From: Fragum whitleyi
Taxonomy: Eukaryota; Mollusca; Bivalvia; Cardiida; Cardiidae
DNA length: 64,000 bases
Assembly (NCBI GenBank): GCA_948146395.1
Contig: OX411551.1
Location: 49,968,997 to 50,032,996 of the forward strand
Direction of reading: 5' to 3'
The first letter of the stretch is position 1. Each line of letters starts with the position of its first letter. Under the pieces are notes generated by a model, which was given only the letters and a program-made list of their open reading frames with translations, made no database searches and was not told where the DNA came from. Of this stretch, positions 43,355-53,825 are shown one piece after another. The translations under genes and the position numbers were made by a program.

Positions 43355-44206
43355 CAGTCAGAAATATCGTGAAATTGACAAGTTAGTTAATTTTGGAATG
43401 TTTTTCAAATAATATTGAATGAGTGAGTGGAGCGCGTTTTGAATGAAATTTTACGTACATAATACATTTGATTTCGTCCTTGGACGGAATACGCGATGAT
43501 TTATTACCTCCCTTTTAATGAGAAAATATCATATTTTCATTCAGTGAATCCTTTCGGACAAGGCAGAGGCTTTCAAATCCATAAACGCAAATAAAATAGT
43601 GCAATGACCAGGGCCCGAGGTTATAAAACTTTTCTCAGGCTCAATCCAAAATTTTCTCAAATTTCAATTTGAGATTAAAGCTGTAATTCTGTTTTATAAC
43701 CCATTTTAATGTATTAGCATAAAAGATGATATTAATAAGTTGTTATAAATTACAACTTATTGATATTATCTTTTATATTCATAAATTGAATTCAATTTAA
43801 AAATTTTCTGAAAATTGAGCCTGAGCCTAGGAAAACTTTTATAGATAACAACTTATTTATAATATCTTTTATTTGCATATATTTATTTTAATTAAACGTT
43901 TTGTTAAAATTGAGCCTGAGCATGAGAAAACATTTTTTAAATCAAAACTTATTGATATTACTTTTATTTAAGTTGAGTTCAATTTAAAATGTTGTGAAAA
44001 TTGAGCCTGAGCCTGAGAAAACCTTTATAACCTTGGGATCGGTTTGAAAGAATCATTTGTTGATCATTATGAACGATTTATTGAACGAATGAAAAATCTT
44101 TTTGATGACTTTAATGAGTTTTTGAAATGAATGAATGTAGCACTGAGTGGGTGATTTAGAATGTTCTAGATCGAGATGAATGTCAATTTCACGATGCAGC
44201 TAACTA
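43355..44206 (-). mobile_element. CAGTTA MITE, type 2, split by a GGGCCCGAGG MITE
   Basis: TA-CAGTCAGAAATATCGTGAA; type 2 core CGTCCTTGGACGG (~43460-43510). The long arm is broken at ~43607 and resumes at ~44043 (GAAAGAATCATTTGTTGATC), ending GCAGCTAACTA-TA. Confidence 0.85.
43608..44042. mobile_element. GGGCCCGAGGTTATAAAAC MITE with internal repeats, nested
   Basis: Left end GGGCCCGAGGTTATAAAAC, TTCTCAGGCTCA; right end TGAGCCTGAGAAAACC, TTATAACCTTGGGATC. Inside, a TTGAGCCTGAGC block recurs three times and ATAAGTTGTTAT/ATAACAACTTAT hairpins alternate. A truncated relative is at 47458. Confidence 0.8.
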
Positions 44207-44399
44207 TACTCTACCGTAAAGGAAATAACGATACAAGGGCTTTTCCGGGTCTCTGACTCTTCGAATCCTTTAAATGTACACTATCACGTTTTGAAAATAA
44301 TATGGCTGGATCCGATCGTGCAAATTAGTAAGATAAAAGTGTGAAATAAAAGGATATTATTCTAACGGGCGATGATCTTACGCAGATTTTTTAAATACC

Positions 44400-44580
44400 G
44401 AACTGGCTATGGCTCGAATGCCTAGCAGTTAGCGTGCTCGACTCGAAATCTGATGGTTGCGGGTTCGTGTCCTACTGGCGGCGGGTAGTAAATTTTGGCA
44501 GGACAATCTAAAGACGGAGACCACCCGGATGTAAAAGTGGGAAGCAGTGTAAAAAATCCGTGTTTCTTATAGTCTTACGT
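44400..44580 (+). mobile_element. tRNA-like SINE, fourth type
   Basis: GGCTCGAATGCCTAGCAGTT, AGCGTGCTCGACTCG, B box GCGGGTTCGTGTCCT, then GGCAGGACAATCTAAAGACG. No clear tail; a MITE follows at 44637. Confidence 0.5.
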
Positions 44581-44636
44581 TGTCCTCTACCGTGACTACC
44601 GCTTTTTCTTTTCCTATATTGAGTCTCCGGCGGCTA

Positions 44637-44936
44637 CAGTAAGTAAAATCGTGAAATTGACTGACATTCCATTTAAAACCATTCTTAAACGCAGACTCGG
44701 CGCTCCATTCATTCAACTGAAACTCACCCAAACAATAAAAAAAACACTCTAAAATCGCCAAAAAAGTTAAGATTAACAATTACACTTTAAAAATAGTAGT
44801 TAAAATCCACGATTTCACAAACATAACTGAATTCTGTAAGCGTATGACAGGGTCTTGTAGAATAAGAAAGCCATTCATAGAACCTGTGAGCATAATTTAT
44901 AAAAGCGGGTAATTAATATAGCAAATTTTGTTTTTC
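44637..44936 (+). mobile_element. CAGTTA MITE, truncated within the core
   Basis: TA-CAGTAAGTAAAATCGTGAA through the long arm to AGCAAATTTTGTTTTT, half of the palindrome. Confidence 0.8.
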
Positions 44937-44937
44937 A

Positions 44938-45165
44938 CTTGTTGAGATAATCTTGCATCCCAACTTGAATATAGCCTTCAAAGAAACCAAGTTCTATAAT
45001 GCCGCAAGATTTCAATTGATCCTCATTCAATGAAACTGTTTCTAGAATGGTACTACGGCTTTTGCCAACAAAGGTCAAATCTTGACATGGGGCCAATCTA
45101 AGGAGTAATTGTGAAATTCTTGGTGGGTGTCCAATTATATAAACTCTACTCACAATCTCAGAAAG
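44938..45165 (-). CDS. Coding-like island, unknown product
   Basis: About 75 codons open on minus: RVYIIGHPPRISQLLLRLAP, LTFVGKSRSTILETVSLNED, CGIIELGFFEGYIQVGMQDY. CTTTCTGAG upstream could be an acceptor, and CAACAA-GTGAAA at the end could be a donor (otherwise TGA ends it). Composition is balanced and unlike the T/A-rich chance frames nearby. No family recognised. Confidence 0.3.
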
Positions 45166-45676
45166 TCACTTCTTAGGCAGATGTCATCGAGAATTAGTTA
45201 TATCCAATAGCTAATATTTTTCATCGAGACTTGTTAACGGCATATATATAGCATGAAAAGTATTCTGATATTGGTATTTTTTATTCGATAGATGAATGGA
45301 CGTTTCATATTCTCGTGTTTAATCATTGGCTTTTCATGGTTAACATCATATCAGTGTTTATTCTTCAATATTTAACATTGCACATGGTACACCGACATTT
45401 TCCTTGTAACATTTTGAAAAAAAGTCATTATGATTAGAACATACTATTGAATACATATGTTATTATAAAACAAATGATACCAGTCTTTGAAAAATTACAT
45501 TTTTATTTGCAAATATATATTAGAGACAAGTTTCAGATTAATTTACATTGTATAAAATTCACGGCTCTTTAGATAATTTTGAGTTATTTTCAAATTTAAA
45601 GTTAAAATATAATCGGATACATTTCGTTGGAAGTTCAACAAAACAGAAAAAAAACATCGACTGGCATTGCTTTTCT
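45166..45676. other. No recognised feature
   Basis: AT-rich; if the two neighbouring islands are exons of one minus-strand gene, this would be intron or 3' UTR. Confidence 0.3.
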
Positions 45677-45782
45677 TCAAATTCGAGACATGTTCCGGAA
45701 TTCTGTTATAATATTCTGTGTTTTATACCACGGATTTTCATCGTAGATCTCGGGACAACTTGGAATGACATATAGACCGTCC
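45677..45782 (-). CDS. Coding-like island, possible last exon
   Basis: Minus strand: a TTACCTCTTGAAG acceptor-like sequence, then about 35 codons (LYVIPSCPEIYDENPWYKTQ, IITEFRNMSRI) to a TGA. Short, but protein-like. Unknown function; relation to 44938-45165 is unclear. Confidence 0.25.
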
Positions 45783-46267
45783 CTTCAAGAGGTAATGATC
45801 CTATTAATAAGTGGTTTGAGTGATTTTAGACTTTTCTCAATATTTATTGAGTGATTAAGAATTGCTATAGTTTTTAATTCGAATGCAAGTTTAGAGAAAG
45901 TGTTTATAACTCGTAAATAATGCGTTCATAGTATATAAAATGTAATTAATAACTTGATATTGTCACACATTTTGAGGAAATTGCATCGTATGTTATAGAT
46001 TATATATATTATAACAGATATTATCACCTACGATCGTAAATTTATATTTATCTCTTTTTCCATCATTAACAACATTAAAAATAACAGACCAACTATTGCT
46101 TGTTTGATTTGTATTCGAAAAAATTGTTATTCTTTGTCAAGAATGTCATTTATTTTGATATTTTTTTCTGTTCGACCATAACACTATCCGTTCAGAACTC
46201 CTTGTAAATATCATCATTGTTAGATAAGGCAAGAAATAATTACCATTACATCTTTATCATATTTTTT
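45783..46267. other. No recognised feature
   Basis: Very AT-rich spacer. Confidence 0.4.
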
Positions 46268-46339
46268 GTCATTCCATTTCATTTAAATATACCATTCCCA
46301 AAACAATCAACTTGTCAATTTCACGATGTTGTGAACTGT
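46268..46339 (+). mobile_element. CAGTTA MITE, 3' fragment
   Basis: CATTCCATTTCATTTAAATA to CACGATGTTGTGAACTG-TA: short arm only. Confidence 0.75.
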
Positions 46340-46389
46340 ACAACACCCAAACAAGTAAACAGTTTTTTTACCTCAACCTGTTTTTATTA

Positions 46390-47239
46390 ACTGTGTAATA
46401 CCTTGGTAAAAATTGAAACTCGTCTCAGTCAAAACCATTCCTAGCTGCTTTCTCAGCGCTCAATTCGATAAAAAATATACTTAGTACCTACTAATTTCAT
46501 TCATACGTGCACCGAAATCTTTGAAAATGTTTTGAAATGCTCAAAATGATCGATATTTCAGTGAAATCAATCAAATAATTCTACGCTTTTATTGGCTGGT
46601 ATGGATATTTAAGCGTATTGTTGTTCAGTAAAAACAGAAATAAACGTTAATTTTATTTAAGGGATATAATAAAAACAAGAACACTAGAAATTGCCACTTA
46701 TCACGATCAAAACCGTTTAAAATTACTCGCTCAGCACTTTAATAATTCATTCTAAACGCTCACCACAATCACTTGAACTCGCTACGAAAGTGTTTAAAAA
46801 CGCTTACAAAATCATTTAAATGATCAACAATTCAATCAAATTTGTCATGTAAATGTATGATTTTATCGGCTCGTGTTGATTCTTAAGCGTCTGGTTTGTC
46901 CTTGAATCAGACAATTACGTAAAACACATTAAAGGAGGCAATAAATCATCACGATATTGGACGAATTGATTTGCGTTTTACCTCCCTTGAAAACAACCAA
47001 AATTTGCTTATCACGCTATTTCAATTTCAGTTCCAAATCATTCCAAAATTATTCACCTGGTCAATTTGACTGTGTTGTTGACCGGAAATATCGGTAATTT
47101 AGTCCAATTGGGCGAAATTGGCGATATTACATTACCTCCTTTCAATTTAATTTAGAACTCACACCCCACACTCATTCTATTTCATTCCAAAATCATAACA
47201 AAATAATTATATTGTCAAATTAATGTTGATGCTAACTGT
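46390..47239 (+). mobile_element. CAGTTA MITE, type 2, split by a nested copy
   Basis: Long arm 46390-46668 (to AAGGGATATAATAAA) and, after the inserted copy, the type 2 core (TAGTCCAATTGGGCGAAATT) and short arm 47085-47239 (ending TGATGCTAACTG-TA). The insertion is in the left half of the core. Confidence 0.75.
46670..47084 (+). mobile_element. CAGTTA MITE nested in the core of another copy
   Basis: ACAAGAACACTAGAAATTGC to CTGTGTTGTTGACCGG. A complete but diverged type 2 copy with core GGAGGCAATAAATCATCACG ... TTTACCTCCC. Confidence 0.7.
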
Positions 47240-47457
47240 ACTTTATGCACAAAAACGCAATTTAAAACAGAACACCTTAAGGTTGGTAAACAGTAAAATA
47301 ATTTAAAGTAAAATGTCTTAGTTGTAATTCTTTTCACCAATTTCGATATAATTCATCGCTACAATATTGAACTACCGTCAAATATATAATTTAGCCAAAA
47401 GTCGTGTCTACAACAAGAACTGTATAAGTCGATGGCGCTGCTTTCGTAAGAGTATCT

Positions 47458-47645
47458 GGGCCCGAGGTAATATAGCTTTTCTTAGGCTCAACTGATTTTT
47501 TTTTCAAATTTTAGATTTAAATAAATGTATGAAAATAAAGAAAATATTAATAAGTTGTTATTTATAACAACTTATTAATATTATATTTCATGTTAATACA
47601 TTAAAATGCGTATTAAAACAGAATAAGGGCTTCAAGTAAAAAAAA
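47458..47645 (+). mobile_element. GGGCCCGAGG MITE, truncated copy
   Basis: GGGCCCGAGGTAATATAGC, TTCTTAGGCTCAACTGA, then a perfect TAATAAGTTGTTAT / ATAACAACTTATTA hairpin (~47550-47578). The right TIR is absent. Confidence 0.7.
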
Positions 47646-48040
47646 TATGATTATCAACATTTATCTTTTATTGCCCATTTATGCACAGTCAAAGTGATGA
47701 TAGTCTTAGTACTGGCAGAAACCCGTCCGCCAAAGAACCTTATATGATTCCTACGTCTGACCGCACTACTCATCGTAGTATTATTACATTATTCTACGAC
47801 CATAAACTACTATTTATGATATTCAATCGATATAACACCATAAATCAATGCACGTCCTTCACCATTGAATGTTTTTCTAGTTGCAATGCTTGTAAAAGAT
47901 ATATATCTTGAAATGTGTTTAAACTTACGTTATGTGGGCTTTAACTTGTTATATTCTTCGTTTATTTAAACAAATGATGAAGTGGGCGATTAAAACACTA
48001 AAAAGCTAGAGATGTCGCAATCGGAAAATACTGCCCACCA
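47646..48040. other. No recognised feature
   Basis: A 76-codon plus frame (47681-47911) lacks a motif. Confidence 0.35.
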
Positions 48041-48044
48041 GCGC

Positions 48045-48300
48045 TTTGTCAATTGAACAAAGGCTGACTGTGACCTTGACATTTGACCTATGTGAACAAA
48101 AAGCAATAGGGCACTTCCTTGGGTCATAAGAAGCATTCGTATGAAGTGTCATGATTCTAGGTGGCTTAGTTCTTGAGTTGGAGACTGGAAACGAATAGGT
48201 CTACGGACGAATGGACGGACGGATGGATGGATGGACAGACAAACAGACATGGTGAAGCAAATATATACCCGCTACTTCGTAGGTGGGGGTCGCTTCTAAA
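48045..48300 (+). repeat. TGTGACCTTGAC-type interspersed repeat with (GGAY)n
   Basis: GGCTGACTGTGACCTTGACA, TGACCTATGTGAAC, GGGCACTTCCTTGGGTCATA, GAGTTGGAGACTGGAAAC, then GACGGACGGATGGATGGATG and ACAGACAAACAGACA, and CCGCTACTTCGTAGGTGGGG. The block order matches a repeat I associate with bivalve genomes (from memory, not searched). Confidence 0.6.
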
Positions 48301-48443
48301 GTAACTTCTTTGTTAGCGTTTTCAGTAAAGACTGAAAAGTTAAAAAGAACTTGGTATGCGTATTCTGAGACTGTGTGTGCACAGGTTAGCCAAGGTCTTT
48401 GCTGTCCGCGAAATCATCGAAGTGCCGCGCACAAGGTCATGTT

Positions 48444-48888
48444 CAATTAATTACATCATGATATTGACATACATCTCAATCAAAACCATTCTAAATCGCT
48501 CACTCAGCGCTCCATGAATTCATTCCAAACGCTCACTCAAATCGATCTTAAACGCTCCCAAATCGTAAGAAAACATTTCGAAAGAGTTAAAGGCGATCAT
48601 AATTTATTTCAAATCTATCAAATAATTCTACGTTTTAACTGGTGTGGATTTTATAGTGTGTGATTGGTCTATGAAGACACACAAAGAGAATATTACGTAT
48701 TTTTTATTAAAGGGAGGTAATAAATATCTCTAATTTTGTTCATCCTGAACAAAATAAGCGATATTGGTTTACCCCCCTTAAATTTCACTCAAACCTTGCT
48801 CCACACACCCATTCAATATCATTCCAAAATCATTCCAAAATCATTCATCTTGTTAATTTTACGATGTTCTTATGTTCTTAACTTTACT
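48444..48888 (+). mobile_element. CAGTTA MITE, type 2 arm with type 1 core
   Basis: CAATTAATTACATCATGATAT to TTCTTAACTTTA. The core centre is TTCATCCTGAAC, while the long arm is type 2 (GGTGTGGATTTTATAGTGTG). A 13-base ATCATTCCAAA-type unit is repeated in the short arm. Confidence 0.8.
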
Positions 48889-48906
48889 AATTTCAATTTT
48901 GCTTTA

Positions 48907-49165
48907 ACCATCACAGCACAATTGGTAGCGGAATATCATTAAAGAATGCGGGTTCAAACCCCGACGGCGCACATTTTATCAGATATTTGTATACCACCGA
49001 TGTGTGGAAGATCGTAAACCTCTGAGCTTAAAGCTAACAAAGGCTGTTGTGGACGTACCGGTGCGAAAAATACCAGGAATATATTCTAAATTGCTGCTGA
49101 CGTCTATATATGACTGAAAATTTTTTGAAAGCGGCGCTTAACACAAATACTCTTTTTGATTTGAT
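48907..49165 (+). mobile_element. tRNA-headed SINE, diverged
   Basis: CATCACAGCACAATTGGTAG, B box GCGGGTTCAAACCCCGACGG, AATACCAGGAATATATTC and 3' TTGAAAGCGGCGCTTAACAC. Confidence 0.75.
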
Positions 49166-49214
49166 CTCTGACGAGTACACTCATCCTTTTTGACAACTTT
49201 TTTGGACGGCACCT

Positions 49215-49357
49215 TTAGACTAGTGATATGTTATGGTAGTTCTGGCCCGAGCAACACCAGGGGTCAATTGTAACGTGCTCCAAACGTTGCCCTATGACTG
49301 AAAAAATGCTAAAAACAATGTTAAACCCCATCAAACAAACAAACAAACAAACAAACA
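49215..49357 (+). mobile_element. SINE 3' part with (CAAA)n tail
   Basis: GTGCTCCAAACGTTGCCCTA, then ATGTTAAACCCCATCAAAC and six CAAA units. The tail ends ~20 bp before a splice-acceptor-like sequence, i.e. the SINE lies directly upstream of the exon candidate. Confidence 0.75.
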
Positions 49358-49376
49358 ATGTTTCTCTCTTTTGCAG

Positions 49377-49559
49377 ATATGCCCACATTTGTCAATGTTT
49401 GTCGATTGTCTGTCTACTTCTCGCTGTGCCTGACGGTGTCCAGTCTATATTTGCCCACGATGAAATCTCACCACGGAAGTAAACGCAATCGGAACACTGC
49501 GGTACTTGTAAATATGGCGACCGAAGAATCTTCATCACATCACACACACGATCCAACAG
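49377..49559 (+). CDS. Candidate coding exon of a membrane or secreted protein
   Basis: A strong acceptor (TGTTTCTCTCTTTTGCAG) is followed two bases later by ATG, and the frame stays open for 60 codons to a consensus donor (CCAACAG-GTATGA). The product starts MPTFVNVCRLSVYFSLCLTV, a signal peptide or type II anchor, then SSLYLPTMKSHHGSKRNRNT and a Ser/His-rich stem. The exon ends in phase 1, which matches the exon candidate at 63739. A first exon upstream would be non-coding. Family not recognised. Confidence 0.4.
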
Positions 49560-49589
49560 GTATGATACCCTTTTAAACCGCAAGGTTTA

Positions 49590-50026
49590 CAGTTAGTTAC
49601 ATCGTGAAATTGACTTTCGCATCATTCAAAAGCATTCTAAATCGCTCACTCAGCGCTCCATTCATTCATCCCAAACACTCACTCAAACCATTCAAAAACG
49701 CTCAAACCCATTGAAAAATATAGAATCAACAACCTCATTCAAATTAAATTTGGATAGAGATAAATCGCGATTTCACTGACATAATTCAAATTATAAGCGT
49801 CTAATAGATTCTTGAAGAAAAAGGAAGCTATCCATTGAACTTTTATGCATATTTTATTAAAGGGAGGTAATCAATATCGCTAATTTTGTTCGTCAAGAAC
49901 AAAATTTGCGATATAGGATTACCTCCCATTAAACTCACTCAAAACTCGCTCCACACACTCATTCAATTTCATTCCTAAATCATTCCAAAATCATTCATCT
50001 CGTCAATTGCACGATGATGTTAACTG
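49590..50026 (+). mobile_element. CAGTTA MITE, full length, type 1
   Basis: TA-CAGTTAGTTACATCGTGAA to GATGATGTTAACTG-TA, only ~30 bp after the candidate donor at 49559. Core is nearly perfect with centre GTTCGTCAAGAAC. Confidence 0.95.
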
Positions 50027-50049
50027 TAGAATATCCCACTAAAGTTCTT

Positions 50050-50425
50050 TCTACATCTCTCGCTCGGCGCTCCACTCATAGCCTTTCAAACATTCACTTT
50101 ATGATTTAAATCGCTCCAAATACATAACAATGTTCTACAACTTCAAGCAATGTTGATCAAATTATTCTATGATTTAATTGACTGGCAGAAATTTAAAATA
50201 GTCTAATTGGTATGTGAAGACTTGTTCGCGTTGGCAAAAATTATGTTTAAATAGACAGGCGTATATTTTTTCAAGGGAAGGCTTTTAAATATCGATTTAT
50301 TTTCTATTTCTGAACTACGTTTCTGAAATTACATTACCCCTCTTCAAGTTCATTCGAGACTCGCTCATTCCATTCATATGAATGCATTCGAAAAGTGTTC
50401 CAAAATCATTCACATACTTCATAGC
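50050..50425 (+). mobile_element. CAGTTA MITE, type 2, ends lost
   Basis: From CATCTCTCGCTCGGCGCTCC through a degenerate core (~50273-50340) to AAATCATTCACATACTTC. Neither TIR is recognisable. Confidence 0.6.
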
Positions 50426-51234
50426 ATTTGCTTTCTCAAAATTTCACAATATCTGGATGGAATCAAGCGTTAACAGTTTAAGCCTGTTTTACATATATAT
50501 ACATTTGAACCATGGACGTTTTAAGATATTGCAGCCTGCGATTTTTTTTTTTCTTTTTGATGACATTTATGACACCATACGACTTTATTTTCTATGAGGT
50601 GAGTGTATCATTCAATTACCATTTTCGAAATAAGAATCGCAAGGTCTTTGACACTTTGGTACCCGTAATTAACTATGCGTTGGTTGAACTGACTCTGTTC
50701 CCTGCCGCCTGGACAACACATAATTTTGGTGTCACGGCGAGTTTACGTTTGAACTAGGCTCTAGTGGGAAAAAAAGGTATTTACTCCGATGCTTCGTTTG
50801 GATTATTTGCGCTGCATCGCACGAAATTTAAGCATCATGTGATTATGATAGTTTTTCTTGTTTTTTTTATTTCTTGTCGATTTCTTTTTATCTTTTAACC
50901 TAAATTATTTGCTGTATATATCTAGATTACACACGGTGCATTTATGTAAGATATTTGAGCACAATAAGTCTAATAGTTCAATAAATAAATAATTGATACG
51001 ACTCCTCCGCCCTCCCCATTCAAGTTAATTGATATGTTACTCAAGGGACATTTTTGAGAGTGCAAGATATCGTCGAGGTAATCATGAATAGTGATCCATA
51101 AGTTTAACCTAAAGCTTCAAGAAAATCCGTCCAAGAAGCATTTATCAACGACCATGAGTTAATTGACAAAGCGCGCATCAAATTTTGAGGGTATGTTTAA
51201 TTATCAGTTCGTTGTGGTTTTAAACTAACACATA
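50426..51234. other. No recognised feature
   Basis: Contains a T-run at 50532-50550. A GAG-GTGAGT donor-like site at 50596 has no convincing exon before it. Confidence 0.4.
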
Positions 51235-51458
51235 CTCAACTCGACTCAACTCAACTTTATTCAGGCAATCGGCTACAAAAAAGCCATTGGCCATTAACAA
51301 TGATAATATGCATGGAAATGTATATAAAAGGTAGCAACATTTATATAACAAAAACAAATAAACATGAAGTCTTAATGTGCAGACAATTATAATACATATA
51401 TCATTACATGTTGATATATATTTATCAATTACTATTTCCTAAAATTTTACATTTAAGT

Positions 51459-51791
51459 TCAGATGCTTCGACTATGAATTTGCAAACGTTTATTTGCTGT
51501 TTTTTTAGAACTACTAGACATTATATTAAAAAACTTATCAATTGAAGGCCATGATATGTTACCTAGGTATTTTTGTCTATTTTGACGTTCAATAATAATG
51601 TATCGTCCCGCTTCAATTTCTAAATTATGCGCGCTTATTCGAAATTTTGTCAGAGACTTACGAAATTTCAAATTATCTATGTTAGTTATATATGGTTCAA
51701 GAATGAATTCAGTTTTAATTTTTTTTTTATAGTATTCTAGTTTTTGGCGATTCCTTGATTTTCTCGATCCAAGTTTGAATATATTGATCAT
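51459..51791 (-). pseudogene. LINE ORF2 C-terminal fragment
   Basis: Contains FILEPYITNIDNLKFRKSLT and KFRISAHNLEIEAGRY, the conserved stretch after the RT thumb in this LINE group. It is separated from the RT part by ~200 bp of shifted sequence and ends in a diverged tail. Confidence 0.75.
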
Positions 51792-52006
51792 TAAGTCTTT
51801 GACATGTCGTCCTATTATAATTAAGATTTAGGTTAAAATTATTCCATAGGTTAGCAAATCCCAGAGTATCTAGTTTACGTTTATCTTATAGGTCCAAGAC
51901 TTTTCATTATCTAAAATATTATTAGTGCAATTTTCTATATACACGTTTTTAACTAGCTCTGAATTATCAAGTTTCATAATCTTTAACCAAAACATAAGAG
52001 AATTTT

Positions 52007-52360
52007 TCAACAAATAACTGACATCGGAAATCGACCTAATTCGCCTAGAACAGCTGCATTTGATGTCTGTTGTCGAACTCCAAGGATAATTTTGCAGAAT
52101 TTTATATGTAATCTATCTATTTCCGGGTAATCGTAAATACCCCAAACGTAACTTCCATACGTCACAATTGGTACAACCATTTTATCAAATAGCGAAAGTT
52201 TTGTTGTAATGTCTAATTCGACTTTTTTAAAGAGAAATAAGAGATTATTCATAGCTCTTAAGGCTTGGTCTCTAAATTTCTTTACTGTATTAATAAAACC
52301 ATTATTTGTAAAAGTAACTCCAAGGTAACAAAAAGTCTGTACTTCCTCATTTTTTATCAT
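52007..52360 (-). pseudogene. LINE reverse transcriptase thumb fragment
   Basis: Reads VQTFCYLGVTFTNNGF, LSLFDKMVVPIVTYGSYVWG and HIKFCKIILGVRQQTSNAAV, then LGELGRFPMSV. The frame is lost at both sides; the upstream palm with its catalytic Asp pair is missing. Confidence 0.9.
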
Positions 52361-52689
52361 TCAAGTACCATTCAAAATAATGGACTTGATTCCGTTTCTC
52401 AAAGACACATATTTTTGTTTTGTTAACGTTTATTCTATGACATACATACATGTATGACCCGTCGTCGGAAAAGGGACCATTCAAGAAGTCCGAAAAGTGT
52501 AGACTGCTTGGATCGATACTTTCCGCATTTTACTAATTTTTCGACTCTAGAATAATCAATCCATTTCAATTTTTGAAATGCAACCTCTGGTTGCCCTGTA
52601 CTAGAACCAATCTCTTCTTCAAAGGTTCTTTATGGTATACCTAGATAGTCCCTTATCGCGTGAAGGGTCACATATACAAATCATTTGGA

Positions 52690-53025
52690 ACACTTTGCGC
52701 TGCTGTGGATTTTGAAGCGCTTAATTGGTCTTAGAAAACACATGGGTCAATCTGTGAACCATTTAATAAATTTTGTGTAACAGATTATAAAGATATCGCT
52801 ATTTTCGTTTTAGAGAAAAAAACGTGACTGGCGTATTGTTTGTCACCGCAAAACAACAAATAATTTCATGACCAGTCTAACTTATAAAATCATAGAATGG
52901 TATGATCGATATAAATAGGGTTGTTGGACGTTTGGAACGATTTGAAAACGATTTTTAATCAGTTTCTGAGTGGTATGGTTTATCGCTGTGCGAGCAATTT
53001 CGAATGCTTTTGATCGGAATTGGTA
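52690..53025. mobile_element. Decayed CAGTTA MITE chimera, type 2 arms
   Basis: Plus-type long arm and partial core at 52690-52800 (GCTGTGGATTTTGAAGCGC), then minus-type long arm 52860-53020 (AACGATTTTTAATCAGTTTC, GCGAGCAATTTCGAATGC). Long arms at both sides, the reverse of the 12.4 kb chimera. Poorly preserved. Confidence 0.4.
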
Positions 53026-53443
53026 CAGATAGTTACATCGTGAAATTGACATTCACCTCAATCAAAACCATTCTAAATCGCTCACTGAGCGCTCCATTCA
53101 TTCATTCCAAACACTCACTCAAACCATTCAAAAACTCTCAAACCCATTACAAAATATAGAATCAACAACATCATTCAAAATAAATTTGGATAGAGAAAAC
53201 TAACATTATTAAAATTTTGAGTGCCTCGTAGGTTCTCGAAAAAATAGGAAGCTATCAATTAAACTTGTATGCATATTTTATTATTTGATTATGTCGCAAA
53301 TTTTGTTCGTCGTGAACAAAATTTGCGATGTAGGATAACCTCTCGTTAAATTCACCCAAAGCTCGCTCCTCACACTTATTCTATTTCTTTCCTCAATCAT
53401 TCCAAAATCATTCACCTCGTCAATTGCACGATGTTGTTAACTG
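53026..53443 (+). mobile_element. CAGTTA MITE, type 1, left core edge lost
   Basis: TA-CAGATAGTTACATCGTGAA to GATGTTGTTAACTG-TA. GGGAGGTAA is missing before ATGTCGCAAATTTTGTTCG, while the right half remains. Confidence 0.88.
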
Positions 53444-53465
53444 TACCATTGTCTTGCTAATAATA

Positions 53466-53600
53466 TCACCATAAAATTGATGCTCACTCTTCTTACAAAT
53501 ATTGTTAATCTCTCGTTCAGCCCTCTTTTTTTAGTTTCCAACATCTACTCGAAATATTTCAGGACACTCCAAAACCGTTCAATACGGTCCATGGTAGTCA
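53466..53600 (+). mobile_element. CAGTTA MITE, long-arm remnant
   Basis: ATCACCATAAAATTGATGCT, AATCTCTCGTTCAGCCCTC and ACACTCCAAAACCGTTC follow the type 2 long arm with heavy divergence. Confidence 0.45.
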
Positions 53601-53825
53601 TTTCATTTGCCACACAGGCCCCGAGCCATTTTAGGGGTATGAGGGTGTTCATAGCTCTTTGTACCAGCTCTCAATAAAATTGTCAACGGAAATTGCAGAT
53701 GGTATTTGAGATATGATGAATTGTTCACAAGAGAATTTGCAGGTCGTAGTCCCTGGGTGGTTAATAATGCAAGTTGTTAAATGTCTGAATTAAGTAATAA
53801 AGAGCACGAACATTTCACATCGGTA

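Larger units (their letters stand above)
51235..52436 (-). mobile_element. 3' end of a non-LTR retrotransposon (LINE)
   Basis: Minus-strand order: RT palm/thumb (KTKICVFEKR near 52430; FCYLGVTF; thumb), C-terminal region, 3' UTR ending GCCAATGGCTTTTTTGTAGC, CTGAATAAAG and a (TTGAG)n tail on plus 51235-51258. The body is 5' truncated at ~52436, as usual for LINE copies. CR1/L2/Jockey-like group; the clade cannot be set by eye. Confidence 0.85.

Noticed and set aside
50512..50757. 81-codon frame with a GAG-GTGAGT donor
   Set aside because: The T-run-encoded Phe stretch and lack of a good acceptor or phase match to 49377-49559 make it unconvincing.
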